A DNA stretch of 64,000 nt from Brugia malayi. Lineage: Eukaryota > Nematoda > Chromadorea > Rhabditida > Onchocercidae. The translations under genes were made by a program, and so were the position numbers. The stretch's first letter is position 1; each line of letters starts with the position of its first letter. Below the pieces are notes generated by a model. That model saw only the letters and a program-made list of their open reading frames with translations. It did no database searches and was not told the origin of the DNA. The stretch lies in contig NW_025062476.1 in NCBI RefSeq assembly GCF_000002995.4, positions 7,748,501-7,812,500 on the forward strand, read 5' to 3'. This document shows, piece after piece, positions 11,493 through 22,424 of the stretch.

Positions 11493-13864
11493 TTAATCGT
11501 CCTTTAATATTCGTTCTTTTTTTTTACGTGTAATAAGACTGTCGTAATCCTTGAGGAAATCTATTGCATATTGATCTCTAGATAACAATCCTTCTTCAAT
11601 TAGTAATTCAACCATCATACGGTAAATGAAGAGGTATTGCTGTAAATAAATTCGTTAAACTATTGACCAAGTTTAACTTGGGTAATATAAATTTTTTCAT
11701 ATATACATATAATTTATTTTTCTTTTAATAATTAAATTCATATATATAAATGAACTTAATTATTCAAATGAATTATTAACAAGTGTAAGAGAGGATTAGT
11801 TTACCAGATCATTTTGTACTGCATGCAAGCGTTGTTCCCGCAGCTTTTTGGTTACATCTACAACAATACAAGTTTCATTGTTGCGTAGTTTTGCCATCGC
11901 CAATTCAACAGCAACAAAAGTTCCGGTCCTCAAATATGACACTTTTTTTTGATTGATATTCACAACCTCGCTTTTTATATAAAATGAAAAATTCTTAAAA
12001 TAGTCATAATGTGATTTAAAAATTTAATAGAACCTTCCAATGCCAGCACTGCAATGGACGATTATTGGTTTTCTCCCGTAGTATTTATGCAACATACTAT
12101 AGATTTCGCGACAAGTGGAGGCCGAATCAGGAACAAAGTGATCTGGCCATCCTGCATAAGCAATGTGCACTACCTATCAAAATTAATTTGTCAAAAACTT
12201 TTGATTTAAAAAACTATTATCTTCCGTGTGCTTCTGTGTTATTAGCGCTAATGACAAAAAATACCTGATAATCAACAAACTCATCGCAACTGTTCTCTAT
12301 TAAACAGGAAAATTTCCGCTGCTTAATTGTCGATTCAACGAATCATAAAGAAAGTGATGATCGAAATCAAAAGGCATAAATTTAAATGAGGGAATGAATT
12401 CTAACAAAATGCACATAATTTTGTTCACATTGTTTCGTGATCTTTCAGATTTTGATAAGTCGAAAAATATAGTCCAAACCTTTTGTAGTCCAAACCTTTT
12501 GTATTTTATCAGAATATGAAGCTTCTATTTTTGTCCGAGTTACTTTTTTAAGCGTAACAATACCAGAAGTTGGTTCCGTGATACGAACTCGAACAGCTCC
12601 GTATTCTTTCCATCCAGCTGTCTCATTCGGTAAGTAGTCCGAACACTGTTCACGGTCATTTTCTTTTTGCTGACATAGTTGTAAAATCACCTGAAAAATT
12701 TCCTTTTTTTCCGTATTCAAAGCTCGTATTATGGTTTTGGCAAGATAATTCAAATATTATATAAAAGAAATAAAGATAAATTAGTGACTAAATTTATATA
12801 TGATATCATTAACTTAAAAAGCGAAGTGTCAAAATAATGAAATGAGAATACATTTGTTTCTTCCTGTATAGCCATTATCCAGAAATCCTGGATAGTATTC
12901 AGCAACGGTCCTTGAGCACATATATATGTCAAGTCGCTTGATATAGTAACATACGATGCATGAATATAATCGTCATCTCAAATGTAATTTTACAATTTTT
13001 ATTCTACTTATAACGAATAATGATTAATGTGAAACGTTTTTTCTTTTTCTTTCTTTCTTTCTTTTTTTTTTTTTTTTTTTTTTTTTGATAAGTTCGCAGT
13101 AAATTCAATAAAGTGAATACTTATTTGTTTTTTAGATCATCCTACGTTTCAAAGATGGCCTGAAATTAAGATTATGGGAAAAATTTTTTAAATTTTAGTT
13201 CATAGCAAACTTACTATTAGGCGCATTTTTTAACTTAACTCTTGTTTTATCTCCCAGTTTAATATCTTCGAATCTACAATATTTGAACCAAACAATTCAA
13301 GTTGATTAGGATATTCAAGGAAGACAAAAATAATTGTAACACATTGCACAATGAACTTTTAGTTCATTTACTTGATTATGAAACTCTAAAGTTTAGATTG
13401 CATGGTAATACTGTGTAGAATGAATGTTTAGAATGCTATTTCAAATCTTTGTTATCTTATTAAAGAACGCTGGAAACCTATTTTTGTCAAAGTTTTGTTC
13501 CAGATGCCATGCTTCCGTTGTAACATTTTCAGGAATGTAGTTTTTAATTTTGTTCACAAATTCCTTCCGTATTCCCCGTACCCCCAGCTGAACTGCAGCC
13601 TGCATCCACTCTTCTTGCACATTTAACTTTGCTGGTATTATCGTTGTTATCGCCTGCAATTCACTTCATCGTCTTGATGGGTATAATAAGAAGCTCATTC
13701 AATAAGTGTTAGCTTAAGAAGTGTCTAACTTTAGATTTTCGAATGAATTTTCGACCAACGATTTGTTCTTGTGTAATTAAACGGCCTTGTCGAGTTTTTT
13801 TGTCCGTAATTTTACTGCCACTTTCATCAGGAAGTACTGAACATCGCATCCGCCCACGTGACAT
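11493..13864 (-). CDS. Single-domain protein tyrosine phosphatase
   Basis: Nine exons in transcription order: 13730-13864, 13478-13653, 13215-13273, 12852-12976, 12480-12690, 12265-12296, 12034-12173, 11805-11928 and 11493-11639. The product is 382 aa. A short basic leader (about 1-45, rich in K and R) precedes a complete PTP domain, which removes phosphate from phosphotyrosine through a cysteine intermediate. Visible motifs are KNR at the phosphotyrosine loop, DDYIHASYV, GPLLNTIQDFW, the WPD loop (WPDH, near residue 255), the catalytic loop HCSAGIGRTG with nucleophile Cys about residue 287 and its Arg, and the Q-loop AVQNDLQY. All look intact, so activity is expected. Architecture and size match the expanded nematode family, several members of which are sperm-associated; that role is inferred. 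Exon 5 ends in a 16 bp tandem duplication (12471-12502) that creates two donors, and only the distal one keeps frame. A further upstream ATG at 13945 would add a weak leader. No transmembrane segment is seen. Confidence 0.88.
12471..12502 (-). repeat. 16 bp tandem duplication across a splice donor
   Basis: The forward strand has two exact back-to-back copies of agtccaaaccttttgt (12471-12486 and 12487-12502). Read on the minus strand, each copy contains AAAAG|gtttgg, so the donor of phosphatase exon 5 exists twice, 16 bases apart. Because 16 is not a multiple of three, the two choices give different phases. Confidence 0.9.
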
Positions 13865-16800
13865 GATGCGTCGCTTTAAAAAAAAATAAAACTTGTTCAA
13901 AGAAAAAGGAAATATCTCTGCAGAAGCTGACAAATTGGAAAACATAAGTGTAATTTTATGAAATGTAATAATGCTCGAATTTTTTTATTTACTGCATTGA
14001 TTTGTTTCGATGTTAACGTCACTCAGAGCATTATAGTTCTAAATTTCTTTGAAAAAAAAGAAACAGATGATAGTTTTGCAGCTCAGTTTTTTTTCAATAA
14101 TTCGAAGATGTCACAAATGATAAACTTATACAGTGGACATATTCTTTTTGATTTAAAATTATTTTGAAAGCAAAACTCGAAATAAAAAAATTTTAGACGA
14201 ATAATTTGTTTAATTAATCGTACTTTATCTCGCTTCATTTTGTCTCCAAAACTAAACTTGAATTATATACCACAGTTGCCTTGTAAACTTACAAAAATAC
14301 GAAATGAAATTTCATCATACCATAAGCTTCTTTTAATCCTTTTTCTATAGTTATGATTTCTGCATAATTGTCATTATTTTACAGTAGTGACATTTTATCA
14401 AATGGTTCTCTTTTGTTAAGAAAAAAATTAATAAGGACCCTAACTCTGTTGATGAGAAAAGCTATCTTCAAGTTACAAATAAGTGTCAATTAATTATTTA
14501 ATAATCAATTGTTGCCAGTTTCCAGATTAAATAAGCAAGACAAAGAATTTGCATTATCTAACATGTTTCTCGTTGAGAATACTGGAGCTTCCTTACTTTT
14601 GTTAGTTATTCTAAAATTTAATTATGCAGATTTTCAACTCCAAAAGGTGATAATCTTTTTCGCTAATATGCCACTTTTGCCTCATTTTTCATGTAACATT
14701 TCAACATCATTTTGTATCGTTTATACTGATATTTTTCTTCAAGACTGTATCAAAATTTAAAATTGTTTAAATATCTCTGAATAGTCTAATGTGTAAGAAC
14801 ATCTTTCAATGGAAATTGTATGACATAAACTGGAACCATGCAGAAAAGGGGAGTATAAATTGAAAAATTGCACTGAGAAAAAATTTTAGATGAAATTTAG
14901 TTTTGAATGAAGTAATTGAAACTTAATTTTCAATGAAGTAATTTAATTTCTTTTCTAGGCAGAGAAACAAAAAAAAATTTGAATGCTCTATTACCTTAAT
15001 ATTAAATTCAGACCATAAATAATAAGAATGAACATTAAATATTAGCGATTTCTTATCGTTTTTTTTTTTTTTTAAAAAAAAGCAATCAGACCTAGGAAAG
15101 TAAAATAAGAAATGAATGAAAGATAAATAGTGCATAAGACTGCCAAACCTTTTTAGTACCCAAATAAATTCCATAATGAAGACTTATTTCACGAACAGGA
15201 TGCTCTTGGCTACAGCTTCACTAAGCATAGCATAACAATCTGAGTTAAATGGCAGCAGTATATTCAGCCATTTCTGAAGTATTTCCGACCAGCTAGGAAA
15301 TTTACAGCTGTGGTACAAAATCCGTTAAGTTAAAATCTAAAATTTAAAGGAAAATTTAAGTTGGTAACTAACTCTAAGAATGGCTGAATTTTTTAAGAGA
15401 ACAATTTAGAATACTCAGCAGAGATTTCTGTGATCGCTTACTGCCTCAAAAAAGGTACTGTGATTAGACTAAAAAGAAAAGTACCAAATACAATAGGCAC
15501 CAGAAGCTATAAGGATTTGAAACAAAAGAACTTACCTAAAGCATATATTTGCTAATTCAAAAATAAAAATTTTAAACAACAAATGGAATACGGAAGGAAA
15601 TAAGTAACTCTTTGACCTAAAATATATGTAGTATGACTATAATTAGGAACATTGCGTGAAACTGAAATAGCAGAATCATTAGGAAAACATTGAGTTAGGT
15701 GATTCATTACTTCTGTTAGAAAAAACGCAAATGAAAACCAATTTTATGAGTAGGAACAGGCATGCGATCTTCCTTATATATTCTTCCCTTACATGCTGGC
15801 TTATTTTTAATATATTTTATATATATATATATATTTTATATATATTATATTATATTTTATATTATATTATATTAAGTTCATATAGAATTCATAAGCATTC
15901 ACGGATGCTTACGAATTCTATATGTACTATAAAACACAGTAATTTCAGACATCCACTGGTGCTGTGGAAAAGAAAGAGATCTTCTTCGAAATCCAACTGA
16001 AATCACTCGCCGGTTAAATGCACTTATGTATTTAATACTCTTAATTCCTATGACCATTAATTCAGCGATTTTTTTGCTAATTACGATGCGCTATAATAAT
16101 CCCACAATAAAGCAAATGATAATTTTTACCTATTAAATAAAATTTTGAGCGAATGGCTGCAAATGCAGGATGCAAGCTTAACCTAACCAATAATATTTTA
16201 TACAACATTTAAATCAATGAAGAGAACCTCTAAACCCTTTCATTACGAAAGGATAACGAAAGGATACATTCCGCAGCACTGGTTTCTCCTACTTTTTAAT
16301 GCGATGAAAATGAAAACGAGCAGAATAACTGCATCAATTTACAAAACTAGCAAGCACCAAACTGGAGATATCAACAGCATTCTATAAATATTTTAGATTC
16401 TTACACTTGTCGAGAAAGTAGGGGAAATCGATTAGTAGAGCGCATCATGACCAGAAAAGAAAAACTTTCACGCGAACCTTTCACAGAAAAAACCCCTTAA
16501 ACAAATTAATTCCAAGCCTCAATAATTGGAGGATGGCTTTCATGTGTTAGTCTACTGATTTCAAAATGGGTAATTCAAATTTATTAACTGTAATCAAATT
16601 ATTGTTAAGTACCGGTTTTTTATACAGAATAATATTGCATGAAGAGTTTTTTTGTTTACAAATAAGAGCAAGATTTCAATTTCCCAAAAATAAATTAAAA
16701 GGAAACAAACTAAGATCGCTTCAGTAAGTTATTTTCGATTTAGAAGATGTCTCAGGCTTAAAAGGAACATAACTTGAGTTAATAAAAAGAAATAGCTTGA

Positions 16801-17315
16801 GTTAGCTAAGAAAAACAGCGTCACATAAAAAAAAATAATTTTCATCGGATATGACGGAGTATTTGGATGTTTAATAGTTTTGACACTATATCGGTAGACG
16901 CGAAACTCTCATCCAAGCATATCTATCCTGTATCAAATTTATTTACTTTCAACTTTCACAAAACACCGCTAAAAAAGTTGAAGTCTAACTTCATAAGAAA
17001 ATGAAGCATTGATTTTATTCTTATTACTAGCAAATTCATTGATTGAATTCGAAGCCATCAAAGAAGGAAACATTTTGTACGTCCCATTTTTCGAAGATTT
17101 GCTTTAATTGAAAAAAAAATTATGAAACAGAGATTTATTGTTTCCTACTATTCGTAAGTATAACAGTGATGAAGGATAATTTTCTCCAAGTTTTACTAAC
17201 TGACTAAAACTAAAAACATCTTTGTTATAGAAGTGCATAGAGATTCTATATTTTTCATCCAGATGAAAATATGTGGAAAGAACATTCTGAGAATATACAG
17301 CTGTGAATTGGCGGA
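13865..17315. other. 3.4 kb intergenic stretch
   Basis: No supported gene. A 69-codon + strand frame at 13958-14167 opens with a hydrophobic leader (IFLFTALICF) but quickly becomes low-complexity. The stretch holds an AT-only tract (about 15811-15874) that runs into a near-perfect hairpin at 15879-15924. A TTTATT at 17134-17139 may be the minus-strand poly(A) signal of the THOC6 gene, about 180 bases past its stop. Confidence 0.45.
15811..15924. repeat. TA-rich tract plus 20 bp hairpin
   Basis: About 60 bases of (TA)n/(TATAT)n lead into an inverted repeat. The left arm is 15879-15898 and the right arm 15905-15924, with one mismatch in 20 pairs and a 6 base loop. Each arm contains an EcoRI-like GAATTC. 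It may mark a palindromic insertion or a cruciform-prone site. Confidence 0.8.
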
Positions 17316-19760
17316 CTACATTGAAGTAGTAGAGAAACTAAAAGAAACATAGCCAAGATTCAAGAAAACATCGATCAGAAGTGAATCACCAGCAACTGTT
17401 GTCATTGCATTTGCACCTACTGAATTCGTCTCTATGGAATAAATGTTCCGAAGTGATGTCTTCACTGATGTCAAACGCCGGCCCGAGTAATCAAACTGCA
17501 AAAAAAAAAAAAAAAAAAAACACTAAACAAATATGATGACGGTACAAACATCTCTAGAAAAGCATAGGAAATTTAATTAGTAAGCTTTATTATGTAAAGA
17601 ATAGAAAAGAAGGCTTGTAACTTCCAACAGCAACGAGAGATTCTGGTAGAATACTAGAAAGTCCACCAATCTTAATTAGCCAAATTCGTTATACATATTA
17701 GCATTATAACTGTCCTTCGCTTCAGTTTTCTTTTTTCAGTTTATAAAAAAACTATTTTTTTCACCATTTAATTAATATTACTAACTTGCACCAAATTTGG
17801 ACAAGTTCCTCCTATTAAAATCCGATCGCCATTCATTTTTGCTACTGTGTATCTCATTAGAGGAGCATGTTCACAAATTAAAGCTGAGGCTAATGACCTC
17901 GAACCAATGTGCCAAATAGAGGGTTCCACATCGCCGCCACAAACCTGAAGACATATTTTCATTTCCAATTTAAAGATGTTGAAGTAAAACTTACGGAATT
18001 TAATAACTTTCCGCATCAAATGCAATAAGCCTAGATATTAAAATACACATATATATGTCCAGTTGATGCTTATATTCTAATCCACCCAAATAATTCCATT
18101 AAATGCTCTCTAATTCCCAGCACTGAATATTTTGAACATCATTCGCCGTAAAACTTATTTGCTTTCATTTATTTCTATAACTTTTCATGTTATCTGTCAA
18201 ACATAGAACTATGTCAAAATCAACCATGATTAGAACTTATTGCTATCTATTTTTTTAGACATACGTAACACCAAAGCTAATTCATTTATATACAATATAC
18301 AACAGTACATTGGTCGTCTAAGATTTTCTTACTGTTCTTAAATCAGAACAATCATTATACTTTTTTTGGAAACCAACAAAAGAAAAACAAAAAGAAAAGA
18401 GAAAAAATGCTTTAAATTATGAATAATCCTTATAAATGTACCATGAAATCTTCTTCAACATCCAAAGCACAAACTCCACGACCAAAACTACTTCGTTTGA
18501 GCTTTCCTTCTGAAGCTACATTGAAAATATGGATATCCTTAGAACGAACATCCCAAAGGCGAACAGAACCATCTTCAGATGAGCTCAAAAACACATGTTC
18601 TGATTGAACCGCTAATTCATTTATATATTCACTATGTCCAAAGAATGTCGAAATGATCTGAAATTGAAAAACTTGGAAAAAGTTGCAAAAAATATAAACT
18701 ATTCTGTAGAAATTATTGCCACTAGCTAACCAGCGAGCAAAATTGCAAAGTATACAACGAACGTGGTAAAACTTCGTAATAAATAACATCACTTACTAAT
18801 GGCTATCATCATAATCTTGTCTGGCACACTGCTGAAATCTAAATCAAACAATAAATCCAGAAGGAAGTATAGCTAAAATATAAAAGAGCGAAACAAACTT
18901 TATCCGGACGTTCGATTTCCATCAAACGAATTGCGTTATCTCCAGCTCCAGCATATAATACAGAGCTGTTATCGATGCAAGCTAGCGTATTTATTTCGTA
19001 TGGTGGAGCAACAGACAATTTTGTAGGAAAATCATTAAATTTATATAACGGATCGCAATAATCGGAAGTATGAGAGTGGATAATATCATCCCAATTATAA
19101 ACAGCTAATTGACCTACTGAATTACCACAAACTAATCTTGACTGAACAGTGCTCAAAGCAAAAACTGGTTCATCCAATTTTAGCCGATACTTGAATCGTC
19201 GTTCATTGTTGGAAGCATTCAAATTAAGAGCCTTACGAAGTTCGAAAAGATATAGATAAGCGAGCGAATCTGTAACCACTAACCAATTACCTGAAATAAA
19301 CTTTGTTTAGCAGAGCATTGATTTAATTCTTTATTTGCAACATCCATTACTACTTAAGGAACATTATCATTTAAGACGATAACACTAGACACTCCGTAGT
19401 TCTTGCTAAGTTACGTATGCCTATGTACAGGAAATTCAGAAATAAATTAGCAGAAAAAATGAACTGCAACTTACATGACTGTCCCTACTATAAAAAATAT
19501 CTTTAATGGAGTCTCCTTATTATCGTCCATTTCTTTGTCGCTCTAAAATGCCACTATAAAATTTTCGATTAATAAAAATTATTAAAGAATTCTACGTTAA
19601 AATGCGTCCAAAATATCACCACCCTCATGGATTCCTTACCATCTGGAGAGAAACGCTGACGATAAATCCTATTGTAGAATGCCTGTCGAGAAAACGTTGC
19701 ATCTGATTCTTCCACAACCATCCTGGAACTTAACCCAAACCCATAAAGTGACGAAAACAT
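17316..19760 (-). CDS. thoc-6: THO complex subunit 6 (WD-repeat protein)
   Basis: Five exons in transcription order: 19640-19760, 18899-19290, 18442-18657, 17786-17944 and 17316-17495, giving 355 aa (the human protein has 341). The chain is a WD40 propeller. Clear blades include RQRFSPDGNW, LVCGNSVGQLAVYNW, VLYAGAGDNAIRL, and HSEYINELAV followed by EDGSVRLWDVRS. The identification as THOC6 rests on specific family stretches: PPYEINTLACIDNSS (PEIN-ALL region), DFMVCGGDVEPSIWHI, and the closing LLIDVFLNLGYVSFSFS, which parallels the human C-terminus. THOC6 belongs to the THO part of the TREX complex, which couples transcription to mRNP packaging and export in the nucleus. All junctions keep phase. 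The last intron has a run of 20 T (sense strand) directly against its cag acceptor, an extreme polypyrimidine tract. No broken residues were seen. Confidence 0.88.
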
Positions 19761-22424
19761 ATCGAATTGCCGAATATGTTAAACATGACAGAGCACTCCT
19801 CATAGATATTTGTACATACTTCAATCGGATCTCTGCTGATGCGATCACACATATTTGTTACAAACGCAAGAAGAGTTTAAAAAATCAACTCTATCGTCTA
19901 AATGAAACCTCTACAAAAGAAATTCACGGTGTCTCTTACTAATTCACAATCCTCGACATTAAATTGAAAATTTTAGTCCACTAAAAATAAAAAATATAGG
20001 AATTTAAGATATACCAGTACCAACGATAACTACCACAGGGCATAATAAAAATCACATAAAGAGACTTTGACGACTATCAAAGTGAAGTTCAGCAAATTCA
20101 CAAAAAAAAGATCTTGAAACATTTATCAAATATAATAAACATAGTTAAACAAATAATTGCAAAAATAAATGAAAGACAACGAGAAATGGGACAAACAACT
20201 CTAGAAATAACTATTTCTGCCAAATAATCTTCAAAACCAACGTCCCGATACCTCATTTCCTGAATATGTCAAATAGATTAAGGGGTTAGAGATTCTATGA
20301 AGAAATGTTCAAAACCAAGCTCCCCACGTTTGCATGACACTTATATTTAAAAATATCATTCATATGTCATTTATGAAGCATTAATTTATCCGTAAACATA
20401 TTAGCATAACTCAACTCCTGAAATAGAAATGCCACAAATATTTAGGAAATCATTATATATGTGTTGCTCTTACACAAAATTAACACTACAAGCTAAGTAT
20501 GTCGTCTATGAAACCAAGAAATCTTAATTACTTTGTATTTCACTACTTTTTAAAAAAACACTTTAATCCTCAAAACGGCAGATAAACGAAAAAGATGAAA
20601 TAAACTAAGTGAAACGCAGAAGGAGAGCAGGCTATATCGACTTGACTGATTCCTTAATATTGCAGATGAAACTGTGATTCCCAAATACAAAATATGAGCG
20701 ATCAGGCAGCATATCCCTAATAACAAATAGAAAAAATTTGAGTTTATTGAAGTTTGATTTTTCGATGATGCTCTCTCTCTCAACTGCTCTTCTTTCGAGC
20801 TTCATTTCTGAGCCAGTCCTTGGAACCCGTACTCAATACAGCTTCCAGTTAATACGACGAAATGTGGAAACAAAAGCTTTTCGAACCAGTGGTAAGAACA
20901 AAGGAAACAAAAAAGAGTCGACATCTAGATATGAAAACGATGCTATAACTAGAACTCCAAAAATAATGGATAAACGAGGCTCATAAGAACTAATACACGT
21001 AATTTAGGTAGGGAAACACATTGAAGGACAAAACAAAAACAAAGAATAAAAAACGACAGGATGTGTATAAAATAATAAAAAACGACAAACACCTAGATCC
21101 GAACAAATAAAATTTCAAAACAAATAAAATTTGAAAACCAACACACACTCCCTTGTATAGGCTCTTCTTTACTGATAGTTTTTGCGCATTCCCGTGACAA
21201 AGTTAAGGACTTACTTGTTTTTGTATAATAATTCCTATAAATGTATTCAAAGTTCATTATTTGTTCGAAAATTTTGCTTACTTCAGTGATGATATAAATA
21301 TCTTGTAATGTCTTATGCATAAAATATCATAAAACTACGATTCACTGCAGGAATATATATTCAAATATAATACAACTATGTAGGGTAAATCATATAACAA
21401 TTAACATGTATAAATTATGCAGGAAAAATATGAAACAATAAACCCATATTCATGCAAACAGTATCCTCCCATATAATCTACCAAAAATTTTTGTAAGACG
21501 AATACTATTGGGTTCAATAAGTTATGTTGTTATATTATGAAAGAATTAGTAATGTAATTTATAACTTCGAATAAAAACATAACTAAATGGGAGTAAATAG
21601 AAGTTATTACTACCCAAAGTAAAATATCATATTTATAGTAGATATTTTGCTATATGTACTACAGTATTCCCTTCCATTATTACCATGAAGGAATATTGAA
21701 AAGAAAAAAACGCCTCAAATATAATATTCTTGGAAAATTCTAATATTCTTCAAATTCTATCAACATCTAACAATTTGTAAATTTTCTACTGCCTTAGCGT
21801 TATACATAAGAGCACCAAACAGAAAGCTGTGTTTGTAGACAAACTGAAAACATCGAAAGAAAAATAAAACAATAAGAGCGTCGAAAAAAAAAAAGCAAAC
21901 GAAACAATAAATCTGACAAAAAAACAAAGTCTGAACTGAAATAAATCATAACAGGAAACGAAAAAAAAAAAAAAAAATGGAAAGAATAACCCATCAAAGC
22001 AAACCAGAAAATAAACAAATAAAAAGAAAAAGGTCACCGAGCGTATGTTAAAAACAAAGACAACTTACACATTGTGAGAAAGTTCCACAGGGAGATACAG
22101 CTGTTGCGGAAAAAACATCGCCGGTAGACTGAATTATAAGAACAAGGAATCTCCAAAAAAGTGTGCAATTATCGGTCTATTCCGCGACATCATGTACTGT
22201 TATCTGGTTCAAGATATTTACATTATGATAAGATAAAAAAGGAAATATTCAAATTTTCACTCAAAACATAAATTGTCGTTTGAATATTTTAATATTGGAG
22301 AGTGAAAACAATCAGCAAATTACTGTGCGGAACCGACCAAAAGCCATAAAATAACGAAGATTGGTGCAGATTATCATAAGAATATCACAAATCACCAACC
22401 GAACTGACATTTACCATGACATCA
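19761..22424. other. Spacer between transportin and THOC6 genes
   Basis: 2.7 kb between two minus-strand genes. The only candidate gene is the small + strand ORF at 20765-20986, annotated separately. The rest is A-rich on the + strand, including two A runs near 21885 and 21962; frames there (21786-22037) are F-rich artefacts. The THOC6 promoter should lie just right of 19760, but no motif can be named. Confidence 0.4.
20765..20986 (+). CDS. Possible small secreted protein
   Basis: A single open frame of 73 codons with two adjacent ATGs at its start (20765 and 20768). The leader MMLSLSTALLSSFISEPVLG could be a signal peptide. The remainder is basic and hydrophilic, with no cysteine, and ends in MDKRGS. 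The KR pair recalls a proprotein cleavage site, but there is only one, so a neuropeptide precursor is no more than a guess. Codon usage is more varied than in surrounding chance ORFs. A donor-like GGTAAGAAC sits inside the frame, so it could also be a first exon. I do not recognise a family. Confidence 0.3.
   Translation: MMLSLSTALLSSFISEPVLGTRTQYSFQLIRRNVETKAFRTSGKNKGNKKESTSRYENDAITRTPKIMDKRGS

Noticed and set aside
13958..14167. 69-codon frame with a possible leader, divergent from the phosphatase
   Set aside because: After the leader it becomes F/N/K-rich low complexity; insufficient evidence for a gene.
19679..19942. 87-codon + strand frame
   Set aside because: It overlaps exon 1 of THOC6 in antisense and has no independent support.
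21786..22037. Strongly hydrophobic F-rich frame resembling a membrane protein
   Set aside because: It is the complement of A-rich tracts; almost only F, L, S and V.
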